Source of the DNA: Nannocystis sp. RBIL2
GTDB taxonomy: Bacteria; Myxococcota_A; Polyangia; Nannocystales; Nannocystaceae
Reading direction: 5' to 3'
Length of the DNA: 64,000 nucleotides
Assembly (NCBI RefSeq): GCF_026626745.1
Contig: NZ_JAPNJW010000001.1
Location: forward strand, 2,588,001-2,652,000
Shown here piece after piece: positions 17,665 through 26,042 of the stretch (its first letter is position 1; each line of letters opens with the position of its first letter). The notes beneath the pieces are model-generated. The model did no database searches and was not told the DNA's origin. It saw nothing but the letters and a program-made list of their open reading frames with translations. The translations under genes were made by a program, and so were the position numbers.

Positions 17665-18210
17665 GTGAACCCGAGAACCTCGCGCTCTCTCCTCGCCCTC
17701 GCGCTCACGGGCTGCGCCGGCGACGACCCGAACACCGCCACTGCCGGCCCCGACGGCCTCGCGCCCGACTGGCGGCTCGTCGACGTCAACCCGAACTCGG
17801 CGACGCACGAGCAGCCGCGCGGCCCGAGCGACTACGCCGGGTCGGTGTCCGGCTGGTACTTCGCCCACGCGACTTGAGGTTACTGCCGTAGCCAGTTCGG
17901 CTACCTGAACGACCTGCAGACCGAGCTCGACGGCGAGTACCCCGACCTGCGCATCGCTTTGCTCGGCGTCAACGGCGTCGGCTACGAGTCCGGCCTGCCG
18001 CAGATCGTCGCCGGTCGGATCATCCCGCTGTTGCAGGACACCGCCGACGTCGACGCCTGGGCCCAGTGGGAGGTCACCTACCGCGACGTCGTCATCCTCG
18101 ACCGCGACGGCGCGCCCGTCGGCGTGTTCAACCTGACCGAGCACGACCTGTCGCAGATGGGCGAATACGAGGCCCTCAAGGGCATGCTGCTCGACTTCGC
18201 CATGATGTGA
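17665..18210 (+). CDS. Candidate selenoprotein: thioredoxin-like redoxin lipoprotein with in-frame UGA (U71-G-Y-C74)
   Basis: GTG 17665 opens MNPRTSRSLLALALTGC, a lipoprotein signal with lipobox LTGC. The frame runs to TGA at 17875-17877 and continues in the same frame, with normal codon usage, to 18210. Around the TGA the protein reads FAHAT-U-GYC-RSQFGYL, exactly where redoxins of this type have CxxC. A stop there would leave 70 residues without a fold. Read as Sec, the 181-residue product is a periplasm-facing redoxin with a selenenylsulfide-type UGYC site. A 17-base stem-loop with GU in its loop begins 11 bases after the TGA, fitting bacterial SECIS rules. It needs SelA-D elsewhere in the genome. 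The alternative is a point-mutated (Cys to stop) pseudogene. Confidence 0.8.
17888..17904 (+). promoter_or_regulatory. Candidate bacterial SECIS stem-loop
   Basis: GTAGCC-AGTTC-GGCTAC: a perfect 6-bp stem with a 5-base loop containing GU, 17 bases in all, with ten bases between the UGA and the stem. In known bacterial SECIS elements, SelB recognises a short stem-loop with a loop GU at about this distance after UGA. It lies within the coding frame and encodes RSQFGY-type residues. Confidence 0.7.
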
Positions 18211-18226
18211 GCCGCGCGGCGATCCC

Positions 18227-18874
18227 CTAACTCGTCGGCACCCCGCCGCCGTAGATCGCCGCCAGCCAGATCGCCAGCAGCACGTCCACCACCTGCGACT
18301 CGTCGATCGTCGGCGCGTGGCCGGCGAAGCCGGCGTGCAGCACTCGCTCGTTCATCCAGTTCAGCGCCACCGCCAGGTCGCGCGCCGGCACGCCGCTGCG
18401 GGCCGCCCCGCGCGCTCGCTCGCCCTCGATGGCCGCCGCGGTCTCCTCCACCAGCCCCGTCATCACCTGCGACCACAGCGCGCGGACCTCCGGGTTCGTC
18501 ACCCGCGCGTCCGCGGCCGCCACGCTGACCGCCCGGTGGGCGCGGAAGATCCGGTAGTACGTCTCGATCGCCGCTCGCCACGCGCGGGCCGGATCGCCGG
18601 CCGCGCTCGCCAGCGCCGCGTCGCGTTCGGCTCGCGCCTGCTCGACCATCTTGTCGAGCAGCGACAGCAGCACCGCGTCCTTCGACGGGAAGTAGAAATA
18701 GAACGTCGGCCGCGAGATGCCTGCGCCGCGGGCGATGTCGTCGATCGAGATCTCCGGCAGCGCGCGCCGCTCGAGCAGCGCCTCGAAGCTGGCCAGGATC
18801 GCCTGCTCGCGGTCGTCGCCGCTCGGGCGACGGGCCCGGCGGGCGCGCGTGGGCCGGTCCTTGCCCTCGGTCAT
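18227..18874 (-). CDS. TetR-family regulator (EthR-like)
   Basis: 215 residues. The N-terminal TetR helix-turn-helix is clear (SIDDIARGAGISRPTFYFYFPSKDAVL, residues ~43-69). The stop precedes nothing on its own strand, and its start overlaps the stop of the SDR gene by four bases (ATGA), so the two form an operon. The divergent gene encodes an EthA-type flavin monooxygenase, the same pairing as EthR/EthA in mycobacteria. Its likely operator is the palindrome at 19762-19778. Ligand unknown. Confidence 0.9.
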   Translation of the reverse strand: MTEGKDRPTRARRARRPSGDDREQAILASFEALLERRALPEISIDDIARGAGISRPTFYFYFPSKDAVLLSLLDKMVEQARAERDAALASAAGDPARAWRAAIETYYRIFRAHRAVSVAAADARVTNPEVRALWSQVMTGLVEETAAAIEGERARGAARSGVPARDLAVALNWMNERVLHAGFAGHAPTIDESQVVDVLLAIWLAAIYGGGVPTS

Positions 18875-19731
18875 GGCCGGCCTCGCACCGCCGCGGTCAG
18901 CCGGCGACCGAGCGCCACTGCGGCGCGCTGATACGCCACCGGGAACGCGCGCACCAGCACGTCGACCACCCGCGCGTCGTTGCCGACCAGCACGCGCGGC
19001 TGGTCGCGCGCCACCCCTTCGAGGATCGTCTCGGCCGCCAGGTCGGGGCTGAGCTTCAGCAACTTCTCGTTGTACACGCGCTCGCGGACCTCATCCTCGC
19101 CGGTCACCGCGAGCCCGGCCGCCCGGGCCCGCGCGAGCGCGGCGCTGGCGATGTTGGTCTTCACGCCGCCAGGATGCACGACCGTGACGCGCACCGGCGA
19201 CTTCGCCGCCAGCATCTCGATCCGCAGCGACTCCGTGAACCCGCGCACCGCGAACTTCGTGGTGCAGTAGTGGCTCATCTGGCCCTGCGCCATGAAGCCG
19301 TTGAGGCTCGAGATGTTGACCACGTGCCCGTCGCCCGACGCGATCAGGTGCGGCAAGAATTCCTTCGTGCCGTGGATGACGCCCCACAGGTTGACCGCGA
19401 ACACCCGCTCGTAATCCTCGTAGCTCGAGTCGAGCACCGACCGCGAGAACGCGATCCCGGCGTTGTTGTACAGCTGGTGCACGACCCCGAAGCGGCCCGC
19501 CACCGCGGTCGCGTACGCCTTCACCGCCTCGCGGTCGGCGACGTCGAGCTTCGCCGCGTCGACCTCGGCCCCGAGAGTGCGCGCCACCCGGGCGGTCTCT
19601 GCCAGGCCGACCTCGTCGACGTCCGACAGCGCCAGCCGGGCCCCGCGCCGCGCCAGCCCCAGCGCCAGCGCGCGCCCGATCCCCGACCCCGCCCCCGTCA
19701 CCGCCGCCACTTTCCCGTGAAACGTGCTCAT
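18871..19731 (-). CDS. Short-chain dehydrogenase/reductase
   Basis: 286 residues from ATG 19731 (MSTFHGKVAAVTGAG). Classical SDR features: TGAGSGIGRALA for the cofactor, an Asp after the second strand (LSDVDE) favouring NAD(H) or a mixed preference, LYNNAGIA, and the catalytic SHYCTTKFAV (Tyr-x3-Lys) with Ser upstream in NISSLNG. It is co-transcribed with the overlapping TetR gene and divergent from the flavin monooxygenase. An SDR beside a Baeyer-Villiger enzyme would fit oxidation of an alcohol to the ketone that the monooxygenase then attacks; that link is inference. Confidence 0.92.
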   Translation of the reverse strand: MSTFHGKVAAVTGAGSGIGRALALGLARRGARLALSDVDEVGLAETARVARTLGAEVDAAKLDVADREAVKAYATAVAGRFGVVHQLYNNAGIAFSRSVLDSSYEDYERVFAVNLWGVIHGTKEFLPHLIASGDGHVVNISSLNGFMAQGQMSHYCTTKFAVRGFTESLRIEMLAAKSPVRVTVVHPGGVKTNIASAALARARAAGLAVTGEDEVRERVYNEKLLKLSPDLAAETILEGVARDQPRVLVGNDARVVDVLVRAFPVAYQRAAVALGRRLTAAVRGRP

Positions 19732-19761
19732 GGCCGCAATTTGACCCGATCTGCGCTGCCA

Positions 19762-19778
19762 GTCAACACTGTGTTGAC
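19762..19778. promoter_or_regulatory. Operator-like 17-bp palindrome
   Basis: GTCAACAC-T-GTGTTGAC is a perfect inverted repeat between the divergent SDR-TetR operon and the flavin monooxygenase gene. A further half-site GTGTTGAACA lies at 19791-19800, overlapping the start region of the monooxygenase. It is the likely TetR binding site. Confidence 0.7.
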
Positions 19779-19787
19779 ACACTCGAC

Positions 19788-21284
19788 ATGGTGTTGAACA
19801 ATCCCTCGCACATGACGCCCGAACACCTCGACGTGCTCATCATCGGCGCTGGCCTGTCCGGCATCGGCGCCGCCTTCCACTTGCAGCACGGGTGTCCTGG
19901 CAAGCGCTTCGCCCTGCTCGAGGGGCGGGCCGACCTCGGCGGCACCTGGGATCTGTTCCGTTACCCCGGCGTGCGCAGCGACTCCGACATGCACACTCTC
20001 GGCTACAGCTTCCGCCCGTGGAACGAGGCGCGGGCGATCGCCGACGGCCCCTCGATCTTGCGCTACCTGCGGGACACCGCGACCGCCTACGGCATCGATC
20101 GCAAGATCCGCTTCCATCACCGCGTCGTCGCTGCGCGTTACTCCTCCGCCGACGCGCGCTGGACCGTCGACGTCGTCCGCGGCGACACCGGCGAGGCGCT
20201 GCAGCTCACCTGCGACTTCCTGCTCGGCTGCACCGGCTACTACCGCTACGACGAGGGCTACACCCCGAAATTCGCCGGCGCCGAGCGCTTCGGCGGCCGC
20301 ATCGTCCACCCGCAGCACTGGCCGGCCGACCTCGACTACGCCGGCAAGCAGGTCGTCGTCATCGGCAGCGGCGCGACCGCGGTCACGTTGATCCCGGCCA
20401 TGGCCGAGACCGCCGGCCACGTGACGATGCTGCAGCGCTCGCCGACGTGGATCTCCAGCCTGCCGACGAAGGACCCCGTCGCCCACACCCTGCGGCGCTG
20501 GCTGCCCGAGGCCGCCGCCGCCGCCGCGGTGCGGTGGAAGAACATCCTGTTCCAGCTCGGCATCTATCAGACCTCGCGCCGGCGCCCGCAGGTCATCAAG
20601 CGCCTCCTGCGGCGGGCGCTCGAGCGCCAGCTCCCCGCCGGTTACGACATCGACACTCACTTCACCCCGCGCTACGACCCGTGGGACCAGCGGCTCTGCC
20701 TCGCGCCCGACGGCGACTTTTTCAAAGCCATCCGCCGCGGCAAGGCCTCGGTGGTCACCGACGAGATCGAGACCTTCACCGAGACGGGCCTGCGCCTCAA
20801 GTCGGGGACCGACCTCCCGGCCGACGTCATCGTCACCGCCACCGGCCTCAACCTGCTGCTGTTCGGCGGGATCCGCATGTTCGTCGACGACGAGGAGGTC
20901 CCGATCTCCGCCCGCAAGACCTACAAGGGCCTGATGCTCGAGGGCGTGCCCAACTTCGCCTTCGCGATCGGCTACACCAACGCCTCCTGGACCCTCAAGG
21001 CCGACCTGACCGGCGAGTACGTCTGCCGCTTGATCAAACACATGGACGCCCGCGGCCACCGCCAGTGCGTGCCGATCAACGACGACTCGAGCATGAGCGA
21101 GCGGCCGCTGCTCGACTTCGGCGCCGGCTACGTGCTCCGCTCGCTGGCGACGCTGCCGAAGCAGGGCTCGCGGGCGCCGTGGCGCCTGCGGATGAACTAC
21201 CCGTCCGACCTCGTCGCCCTGCGCCTCGGGCCCGTCACCGACAGGGCGATGCGCTTCTCGAGCCCGCCGCGCGCGAGCGCCTGA
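19788..21284 (+). CDS. FAD-dependent Baeyer-Villiger-type monooxygenase (EthA-like)
   Basis: 498 residues from ATG 19788; ATG 19812 (MTPEHLD) is an alternative and fits the usual family N-terminus better. Two Rossmann motifs are visible: GAGLSGIGAAFHL for FAD and GSGATAVTLIPAM for NADPH. GGTWDLFRYPGVRSDSDM is the characteristic FAD-domain segment of this family, and a GGRIVHPQHWP segment sits where the Baeyer-Villiger fingerprint is expected. It probably inserts oxygen into ketones or oxidises heteroatoms using NADPH. The TetR gene across the operator at 19762 probably represses it. The carotenoid oxygenase gene follows 136 bases later. Confidence 0.9.
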   Translation: MVLNNPSHMTPEHLDVLIIGAGLSGIGAAFHLQHGCPGKRFALLEGRADLGGTWDLFRYPGVRSDSDMHTLGYSFRPWNEARAIADGPSILRYLRDTATAYGIDRKIRFHHRVVAARYSSADARWTVDVVRGDTGEALQLTCDFLLGCTGYYRYDEGYTPKFAGAERFGGRIVHPQHWPADLDYAGKQVVVIGSGATAVTLIPAMAETAGHVTMLQRSPTWISSLPTKDPVAHTLRRWLPEAAAAAAVRWKNILFQLGIYQTSRRRPQVIKRLLRRALERQLPAGYDIDTHFTPRYDPWDQRLCLAPDGDFFKAIRRGKASVVTDEIETFTETGLRLKSGTDLPADVIVTATGLNLLLFGGIRMFVDDEEVPISARKTYKGLMLEGVPNFAFAIGYTNASWTLKADLTGEYVCRLIKHMDARGHRQCVPINDDSSMSERPLLDFGAGYVLRSLATLPKQGSRAPWRLRMNYPSDLVALRLGPVTDRAMRFSSPPRASA

Positions 21285-21420
21285 GCCGCGAGCGCCGACG
21301 CGGTCCGCGGAGGAGGCCTCCGGGGGGCGCGGACACGGCCGCGCGGCGCGGCGAGCTCATGGGCGACGAGGGGGCTTCCCGGACTCGCCGCTCGCGGCGC
21401 ATCATGTCCCCGGACGCCGC

Positions 21421-22875
21421 ATGAAAGCCACGATCCACCGCACCTGGACCTCACTCCTCCCGGAGGCCGACGCGCATCCTTATCGCACCGGCGCCTGGCG
21501 GCCCCAGTTGAACGAGTGGGACGCCGACGACCTCGACGTCGTCGCCGGCGCCATCCCGGACGACCTCGCCGGCCTCTACGTGCGCAACACCGAGAACCCG
21601 CTGGTCCCCGCGTTCGAGCGCTACCACCCGTTCGACGGCGACGGCATGCTGCACGCCATCCGCTTCGCCGGCGGCCGCGCTCGCTACCGCAACCGCGTCG
21701 TCCCGACCCGCGCCCTCGCCCAGGAGCTCGCCGCCGGCGGCCCGCAGTACGCCGGCATCGCCGAGGACCCGCGCCTGTCGCGGCACCCCGGCTGGGGCGC
21801 GCGCGGCGGCATGAAGGACGCCTCGAGCACCGATGTGATCGTCCACCGCGGCCGCGTCCTCTCGACGCATTACCAGTGCGGTGACGCCTACGCCTTCGAC
21901 GCCGAGACCATGGAGCCGCTCGGCCCCGAATCGTGGGTCCCGCAGGACACCGGCATCTCGGCCCACCCGAAGGTCTGCGCGCGCACCGGCGAGCTGCACT
22001 ACTTCCGCTACGGCAAGGCCGCGCCCTACTTGCATTACGGCGTCGTCGATGCCCGCGGCGAGCGCGTCCACGACGTGGCGATCCCGCTGCCCGGCCCGCG
22101 CCTGCCGCACGACATGGCCCTGTCGGAGCGCTTCGTCGTGTTCAACGACTTCCCGATCTTCTGGGACCCCGCGCTCCTGCCCCGCGGGATCCACCGCCCG
22201 CGCTACGACCCGTCGCTGCCCTCGCGCTTCGCGGTGCTGCCGCGGCGCGGCCGGACCGACGAGGTGCGGTGGTTCGAGGCCGCCGCCACCTACGTCCTCC
22301 ACTTCACCAACGCCTTCGAGGACGGCGACGAGCTCGTGCTCGACGGCTACGCCCAGCGCGACCCGATGCCGCGCCCGCAGCCCGAGCTGCACGGCGAATA
22401 CGCCTGGCTCATGCGCCAGGTCGACCTCGCCAGCCTGCGGCCGTCGCTGCGCCGCTGGCGGATGAACCTCGCCACCGGCGCCTGCCGCGAAGAGGACCTC
22501 TCGCCGACCCTGACCGAGTTCCCGACCATCGACCCGCGCGCCGCCGGCGTGCGTCACCGCCACGTGTGGTCGATGACCGGCAAGCCGGGGTGGTTCTTGT
22601 TCGACGGCATCCTGCACACCGACCTCGGCACCGGCCGCGAGCGCCACTTCGGCTTCGACCCCGGCGTCTACGCCAGCGAGGTCGCGGTCGTCCCCCGCCC
22701 CGGCGGCGCCGGCGAGGGCGACGCCTGGATCGTCACCTTCGTCAGCGACACCGTCCACGACCTCTCGGAGTGCCAGATCTTCGCCGCCCACGACGTCGCC
22801 GCCGGCCCGATCGCCCGCGTCCGCCTGCCCGAGCGGATCGCCAGCGGCACGCACGCGACGTGGAGCCATGCATGA
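21421..22875 (+). CDS. Carotenoid oxygenase (carotenoid-cleavage dioxygenase family)
   Basis: 484 residues, normal for the family. The seven-bladed propeller oxygenases bind Fe(II) through four His; candidates are in ISAHPK, LPHDMA, YVLHFTNAFEDG and the near-terminal SGTHATWSH. Other family signatures are GLYVRNTENP, HPFDGDGMLHAI and VVFNDFPI. Such enzymes split carotenoids, apocarotenoids or stilbenes with O2. It follows the flavin monooxygenase on the same strand and faces an FAD desaturase-like gene, a context of terpenoid or lipid oxidation. No signal peptide. Confidence 0.92.
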   Translation: MKATIHRTWTSLLPEADAHPYRTGAWRPQLNEWDADDLDVVAGAIPDDLAGLYVRNTENPLVPAFERYHPFDGDGMLHAIRFAGGRARYRNRVVPTRALAQELAAGGPQYAGIAEDPRLSRHPGWGARGGMKDASSTDVIVHRGRVLSTHYQCGDAYAFDAETMEPLGPESWVPQDTGISAHPKVCARTGELHYFRYGKAAPYLHYGVVDARGERVHDVAIPLPGPRLPHDMALSERFVVFNDFPIFWDPALLPRGIHRPRYDPSLPSRFAVLPRRGRTDEVRWFEAAATYVLHFTNAFEDGDELVLDGYAQRDPMPRPQPELHGEYAWLMRQVDLASLRPSLRRWRMNLATGACREEDLSPTLTEFPTIDPRAAGVRHRHVWSMTGKPGWFLFDGILHTDLGTGRERHFGFDPGVYASEVAVVPRPGGAGEGDAWIVTFVSDTVHDLSECQIFAAHDVAAGPIARVRLPERIASGTHATWSHA

Positions 22876-22941
22876 CCCTTGGGACAGGTCATCCGTCGCC
22901 GCGAACGAAACTGCGAGGCCCGCCTGCCTCCCATGAATGGA

Positions 22942-24453
22942 TCAGCGCCCCTGCGCCGTCGCCCGGCGCAGCCGCGGCGGCCACGGGGCGACGCGTGACG
23001 CGGCCATCAACACCCGCGCCAGGCGGCCGCGCGACGGCAGCGGCTGCACCAGCCTCTGTGGGTGACCCGCGTCGGCCCCCACCAGCTCGGCCGCGCGCCA
23101 GCCCGACGCCGCGGCGCTCTCCATCGACGACGGCAGGCCGGTGCGCGTCCAGTCGCCCGCCAGCAGCAGCCCCTCCACGGGAGAGCGCGCAGGCGGCCTG
23201 CGGGCCTCGAAGCCGGGCAACGGGGCCTGCACCGCCAGCGGGATGCGGTGCACCGTCGCGTGGCGCAGCGTCGCCGCCCTGGCCGCGGGCAGGTTCTCCA
23301 TCAATTCCTCGCGGGTCCGCTCGACGATCGCCGCGTCGCTCCAGTGGGCCACGCGCGCGGCGTCGATGATGTTGCTGCCGACGAGCGACGGCCGCGCGCC
23401 CCAGTCGGGATAGATGTTGGCGTAATCATAAAAGTCGCAGTTCAGATCGTCCGGGTGATAGGAGCGGGCCCAGAACTGCCGGGCGGTGATTCGCCGGTCG
23501 AACCACAAGTACACGCTGATGTACGGCACCGGCGAGAACCACCGCAATGAGTCGAGCCCCGCCCGCGCCTGCCACGATTCGGGCAGCAGCGGCGCCAGGT
23601 CGCCCGGCGGCAACGTGCTGACCACGTGACGCGCGCGGAGGATCCGTCCGTCGGCGAGGCGGACCCCGGTCGCCCGCGCCTCGGTGCCGAGGATCTCCGC
23701 CGCGGTCGTGCCCGTCCACACCGGGTGGCCCGCCGCCTCGAGCGCCGCCCGGGCCCCGGGCGCGAACAGGTCGCCCAGGCCGACGCCGGGGAAGCCGACC
23801 CGCACCGCGTCGCGGGTGATCGCGTGATGAAAGGTGCGGAGCAGCGAGCCGGCCGAGACGCGCTCGAGCGTCGTGTTCAGGATCGACATCGCCGAGAACT
23901 GCCAGTAGCGGCGCTGCATGGCCGGTCGCACCCCGAGGGCGTCCAGCGCGGCGCCGCCGTCGAGGCCGTCGAGCCGGAGCACCTCCTGCTCGTCGAGCCC
24001 GAGGGCCACCCGGGCCGGCGCGCCGTTCGAGGCCAGGTCGAGCAGGCCGAGCGCAGGGTCGGCGCGCAGGGTCGCCAGCATCTGCACCGGCGGCGGCAGC
24101 GACGAGCGGCGCAGCTCGATCGCCCGGGCCCCGTCGAACATGGTGTAGAGCAGCGACTCGGGCTCCCACACCACCCGGTCCGCCGTGCCCAGCCGCTCCA
24201 GCAGGCGGAAGAAATTCGGGTAGCAGTCGGTGACGATGTGCGGCCCGACGTGCACCGGATCGCCGGTGGTCGGGTCGGTCCAGCTGCGCGCGCGGCCGCC
24301 GAGCAGCTCGTCGCGCTCGACCACCGCGAGGCGCAGGCCGGCGTCGAGCAGGCCGACCGCGCAGGTCAAGCCCGCGATGCCGCCGCCGAGGATCACCACA
24401 TCGAACTCGAGCGTCGAAGACACCGGCGCCAAGCCTCGCACCGCCCCCCGCAC
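22942..24453 (-). CDS. FAD-dependent oxidoreductase of the phytoene desaturase/HpnE type
   Basis: About 503 residues. I give GTG 24453; GTG 24423 (VSSTLEFDVVILGG) would remove ten residues and is closer to the usual start. The FAD-binding VVILGGGIAGLTCAVGLL and the C-terminal LLAGDWTRTGLPSSMESAAASG-like signature are typical of squalene/carotene desaturases and hydroxysqualene dehydroxylases. It may act on a polyene or other isoprenoid, in keeping with the carotenoid oxygenase opposite. It is convergent with that gene (66 bases) and divergent from the SRPBCC gene. The exact reaction is not set by sequence. Confidence 0.85.
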   Translation of the reverse strand: MRGAVRGLAPVSSTLEFDVVILGGGIAGLTCAVGLLDAGLRLAVVERDELLGGRARSWTDPTTGDPVHVGPHIVTDCYPNFFRLLERLGTADRVVWEPESLLYTMFDGARAIELRRSSLPPPVQMLATLRADPALGLLDLASNGAPARVALGLDEQEVLRLDGLDGGAALDALGVRPAMQRRYWQFSAMSILNTTLERVSAGSLLRTFHHAITRDAVRVGFPGVGLGDLFAPGARAALEAAGHPVWTGTTAAEILGTEARATGVRLADGRILRARHVVSTLPPGDLAPLLPESWQARAGLDSLRWFSPVPYISVYLWFDRRITARQFWARSYHPDDLNCDFYDYANIYPDWGARPSLVGSNIIDAARVAHWSDAAIVERTREELMENLPAARAATLRHATVHRIPLAVQAPLPGFEARRPPARSPVEGLLLAGDWTRTGLPSSMESAAASGWRAAELVGADAGHPQRLVQPLPSRGRLARVLMAASRVAPWPPRLRRATAQGR

Positions 24454-24487
24454 CCGTCAAACCGACCGCGTCTGCTAGCCTCCGATC

Positions 24488-24955
24488 ATGCCGGCGTTTC
24501 ACCTCCGGAGCGACTGGACCTTCCTCGCGCCGCCCGCGAGGCTCTGGCCGGTGCTCGCCGATTCACCGCAGTACCCGCGCTGGTGGCCGGGCTTCGAGCG
24601 AGCTCGACAGCTCGACGACATCGGCGACGTCGTCCATTGTCGGGTGCGCGGCGACTTCGGCCTCACCCTCGAATTCCTTCAGCGCGTCGTGGTGCGCGAG
24701 CCACCCTGGCGGCTCGAGTTCCTGGCCGACGGCGACCTCATCGGTCGCGGCACCTGGACGCTCGCGGCCCACGACGGGGGCACCCGCGTCGTCATGCTGT
24801 GGGAGGTCGACCTGGGCCGCCCCGTCCTGCGCGCCCTGAGCCGCCTGCCGCCGGTGAAGCGAGCGATGGCCCGCAGCCACCACCGGGTGATGGAGCAGGG
24901 CCGACGCAGCCTCGTCGCCCTGCTCGAAGCTACTCGCCCTGCCTCGGCTCGATGA
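24488..24955 (+). CDS. SRPBCC/polyketide cyclase-like protein
   Basis: 155 residues. The START/SRPBCC pattern is visible: FHLRSDWTFLAPPARLWPVLADSPQYPRWWPGF at the N-terminus, a middle beta-sheet (LEFLADGDLIGRGTWTL), and a long C-terminal amphipathic helix. Such proteins bind hydrophobic ligands in a cavity, and some act as cyclases or dehydratases. It is divergent from the FAD oxidoreductase with only a short gap. Its last 26 bases overlap the end of the DUF1918 gene on the other strand. Confidence 0.85.
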   Translation: MPAFHLRSDWTFLAPPARLWPVLADSPQYPRWWPGFERARQLDDIGDVVHCRVRGDFGLTLEFLQRVVVREPPWRLEFLADGDLIGRGTWTLAAHDGGTRVVMLWEVDLGRPVLRALSRLPPVKRAMARSHHRVMEQGRRSLVALLEATRPASAR

Positions 24956-25112
24956 GCGTGTCCGCGGTCGGCGTCATCACCACCTCGTGCCCGTTCGAGA
25001 ATTTCACCCGGTACGCGGGCGCCTCCTCGAGGCCGAGGACTTCGACGATCTCGCCGATCATTTCCGCATTCAGAGCATTCACGTGGATTCGATCTCCGAC
25101 CTGTGCTCTCAT
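24930..25112 (-). CDS. DUF1918-like small protein (60 aa)
   Basis: The start is ATG 25112, giving MRAQVGDRIHVNALNAEMIGEIVEVLG. This matches the DUF1918 pattern of a short SH3-like barrel: GDRI, GEIVEV, PAYRVKFSNGHE and a late MTPTADTLI. DUF1918 proteins are mostly known from actinobacteria and have no settled function. The 3' end overlaps the SRPBCC gene tail-to-tail. Confidence 0.75.
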   Translation of the reverse strand: MRAQVGDRIHVNALNAEMIGEIVEVLGLEEAPAYRVKFSNGHEVVMTPTADTLIEPRQGE

Positions 25113-25323
25113 GACGAAGCCCTTCGTGCGTTTTTCGTCCGGGCGTGTCAAGCGGGCTCAGCAGCTTTGCGTCGGGGGACAGTCCGGCGCAACGGGGTAA
25201 ATCCACGGACCGCGGCTGCCCACGAAACGAGCAATCCTCGCAGGATTGCCCGCTCCGCTCGATCTTGGCGCGACATTTCGGGTGCCGCGCGACCCACTGT
25301 CGCACGCCGAGCCCGTCGTGCCG

Positions 25324-25989
25324 CTACTGGATCACCAGGTCGGCCGGCGAGCGCGGGGCGACCTCGTAGGTATCTTCATATTGAAACGCGAGGCCCGTCA
25401 CCGCGAGCGACTGGCCGGCGGTGAGCGCCATCAGGGCCGCCGCGTCGAACCCGGCCGACACGTGGAAGAACAGCTGGATCTCCCCCGACCCGTCGTCCAC
25501 CCACACCTTGTAGCCGTAGGGAGCGTCGTCGACGAACGTCTGCGTCACCGCGCCGGTGACTCGCACCAGGCGGCCCTCGACGTCCTCGTCGACCTCGCCG
25601 GTGGCGATCGGGGCCGGGGTGACCGCCGCGTTGTTGCCGAGGGACACGACGGCCGCCGGCTCGGCGGTCACGACCCGCAGCTTCGCCATCTGTCCCAGCT
25701 CCCCGGTCACCTCGACCTCGTCGCCGAGCGCCACCGACGCGGCCTCGTCCATCTTCACGTAGATGCCCGCGCCCTCGTCGGCGATGGCGAAGCCGCGCTC
25801 GAACGTCGCGGACTCGAAGGTGCCGGGCGCCACCGAGACGTGGCCCCGCACGGTCACCTGGGCGCCGTCCTCCTGCTGGCGGGCGGCGGCGATCGACGCG
25901 TCGGTCGCCTCCGGTTCGCGGCACGCGGTGAGGCTGGTGATCAGGCACAGGCCAACGAACAGGGAGCGGAGCGAGCGTGCGTGCGGCAT
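25324..25989 (-). CDS. Lipoprotein with tandem OB-fold-like domains
   Basis: 221 residues. The signal peptide MPHARSLRSLFVGLCLITSLTAC ends in lipobox LTAC. Two similar halves follow, each reading like an OB-fold: VTVRGHVSVAPG...GIYVKMDEAASVALGDEVEVTGEL, then VRVTGAVTQTF...IQLFFHVSAG...LAVTGLAFQYEDTYEVAPRSPADLVI. This layout is common in secreted OB-fold proteins linked to nucleases or envelope stress, but no partner is adjacent. The function is unknown. It is exported and lipid-anchored. Confidence 0.75.
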   Translation of the reverse strand: MPHARSLRSLFVGLCLITSLTACREPEATDASIAAARQQEDGAQVTVRGHVSVAPGTFESATFERGFAIADEGAGIYVKMDEAASVALGDEVEVTGELGQMAKLRVVTAEPAAVVSLGNNAAVTPAPIATGEVDEDVEGRLVRVTGAVTQTFVDDAPYGYKVWVDDGSGEIQLFFHVSAGFDAAALMALTAGQSLAVTGLAFQYEDTYEVAPRSPADLVIQ

Positions 25990-26042
25990 GGCGATGATTC
26001 ATACAACGCCGCGGCCGGGCCCGCGAGCGCGCCCCCTGCGCT

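Noticed and set aside
17665..17877. A separate 70-residue lipoprotein ending at the TGA
   Set aside because: The downstream sequence continues the same redoxin fold in the same frame and contains the partner Cys, so a single gene with Sec or a point mutation is the better reading.
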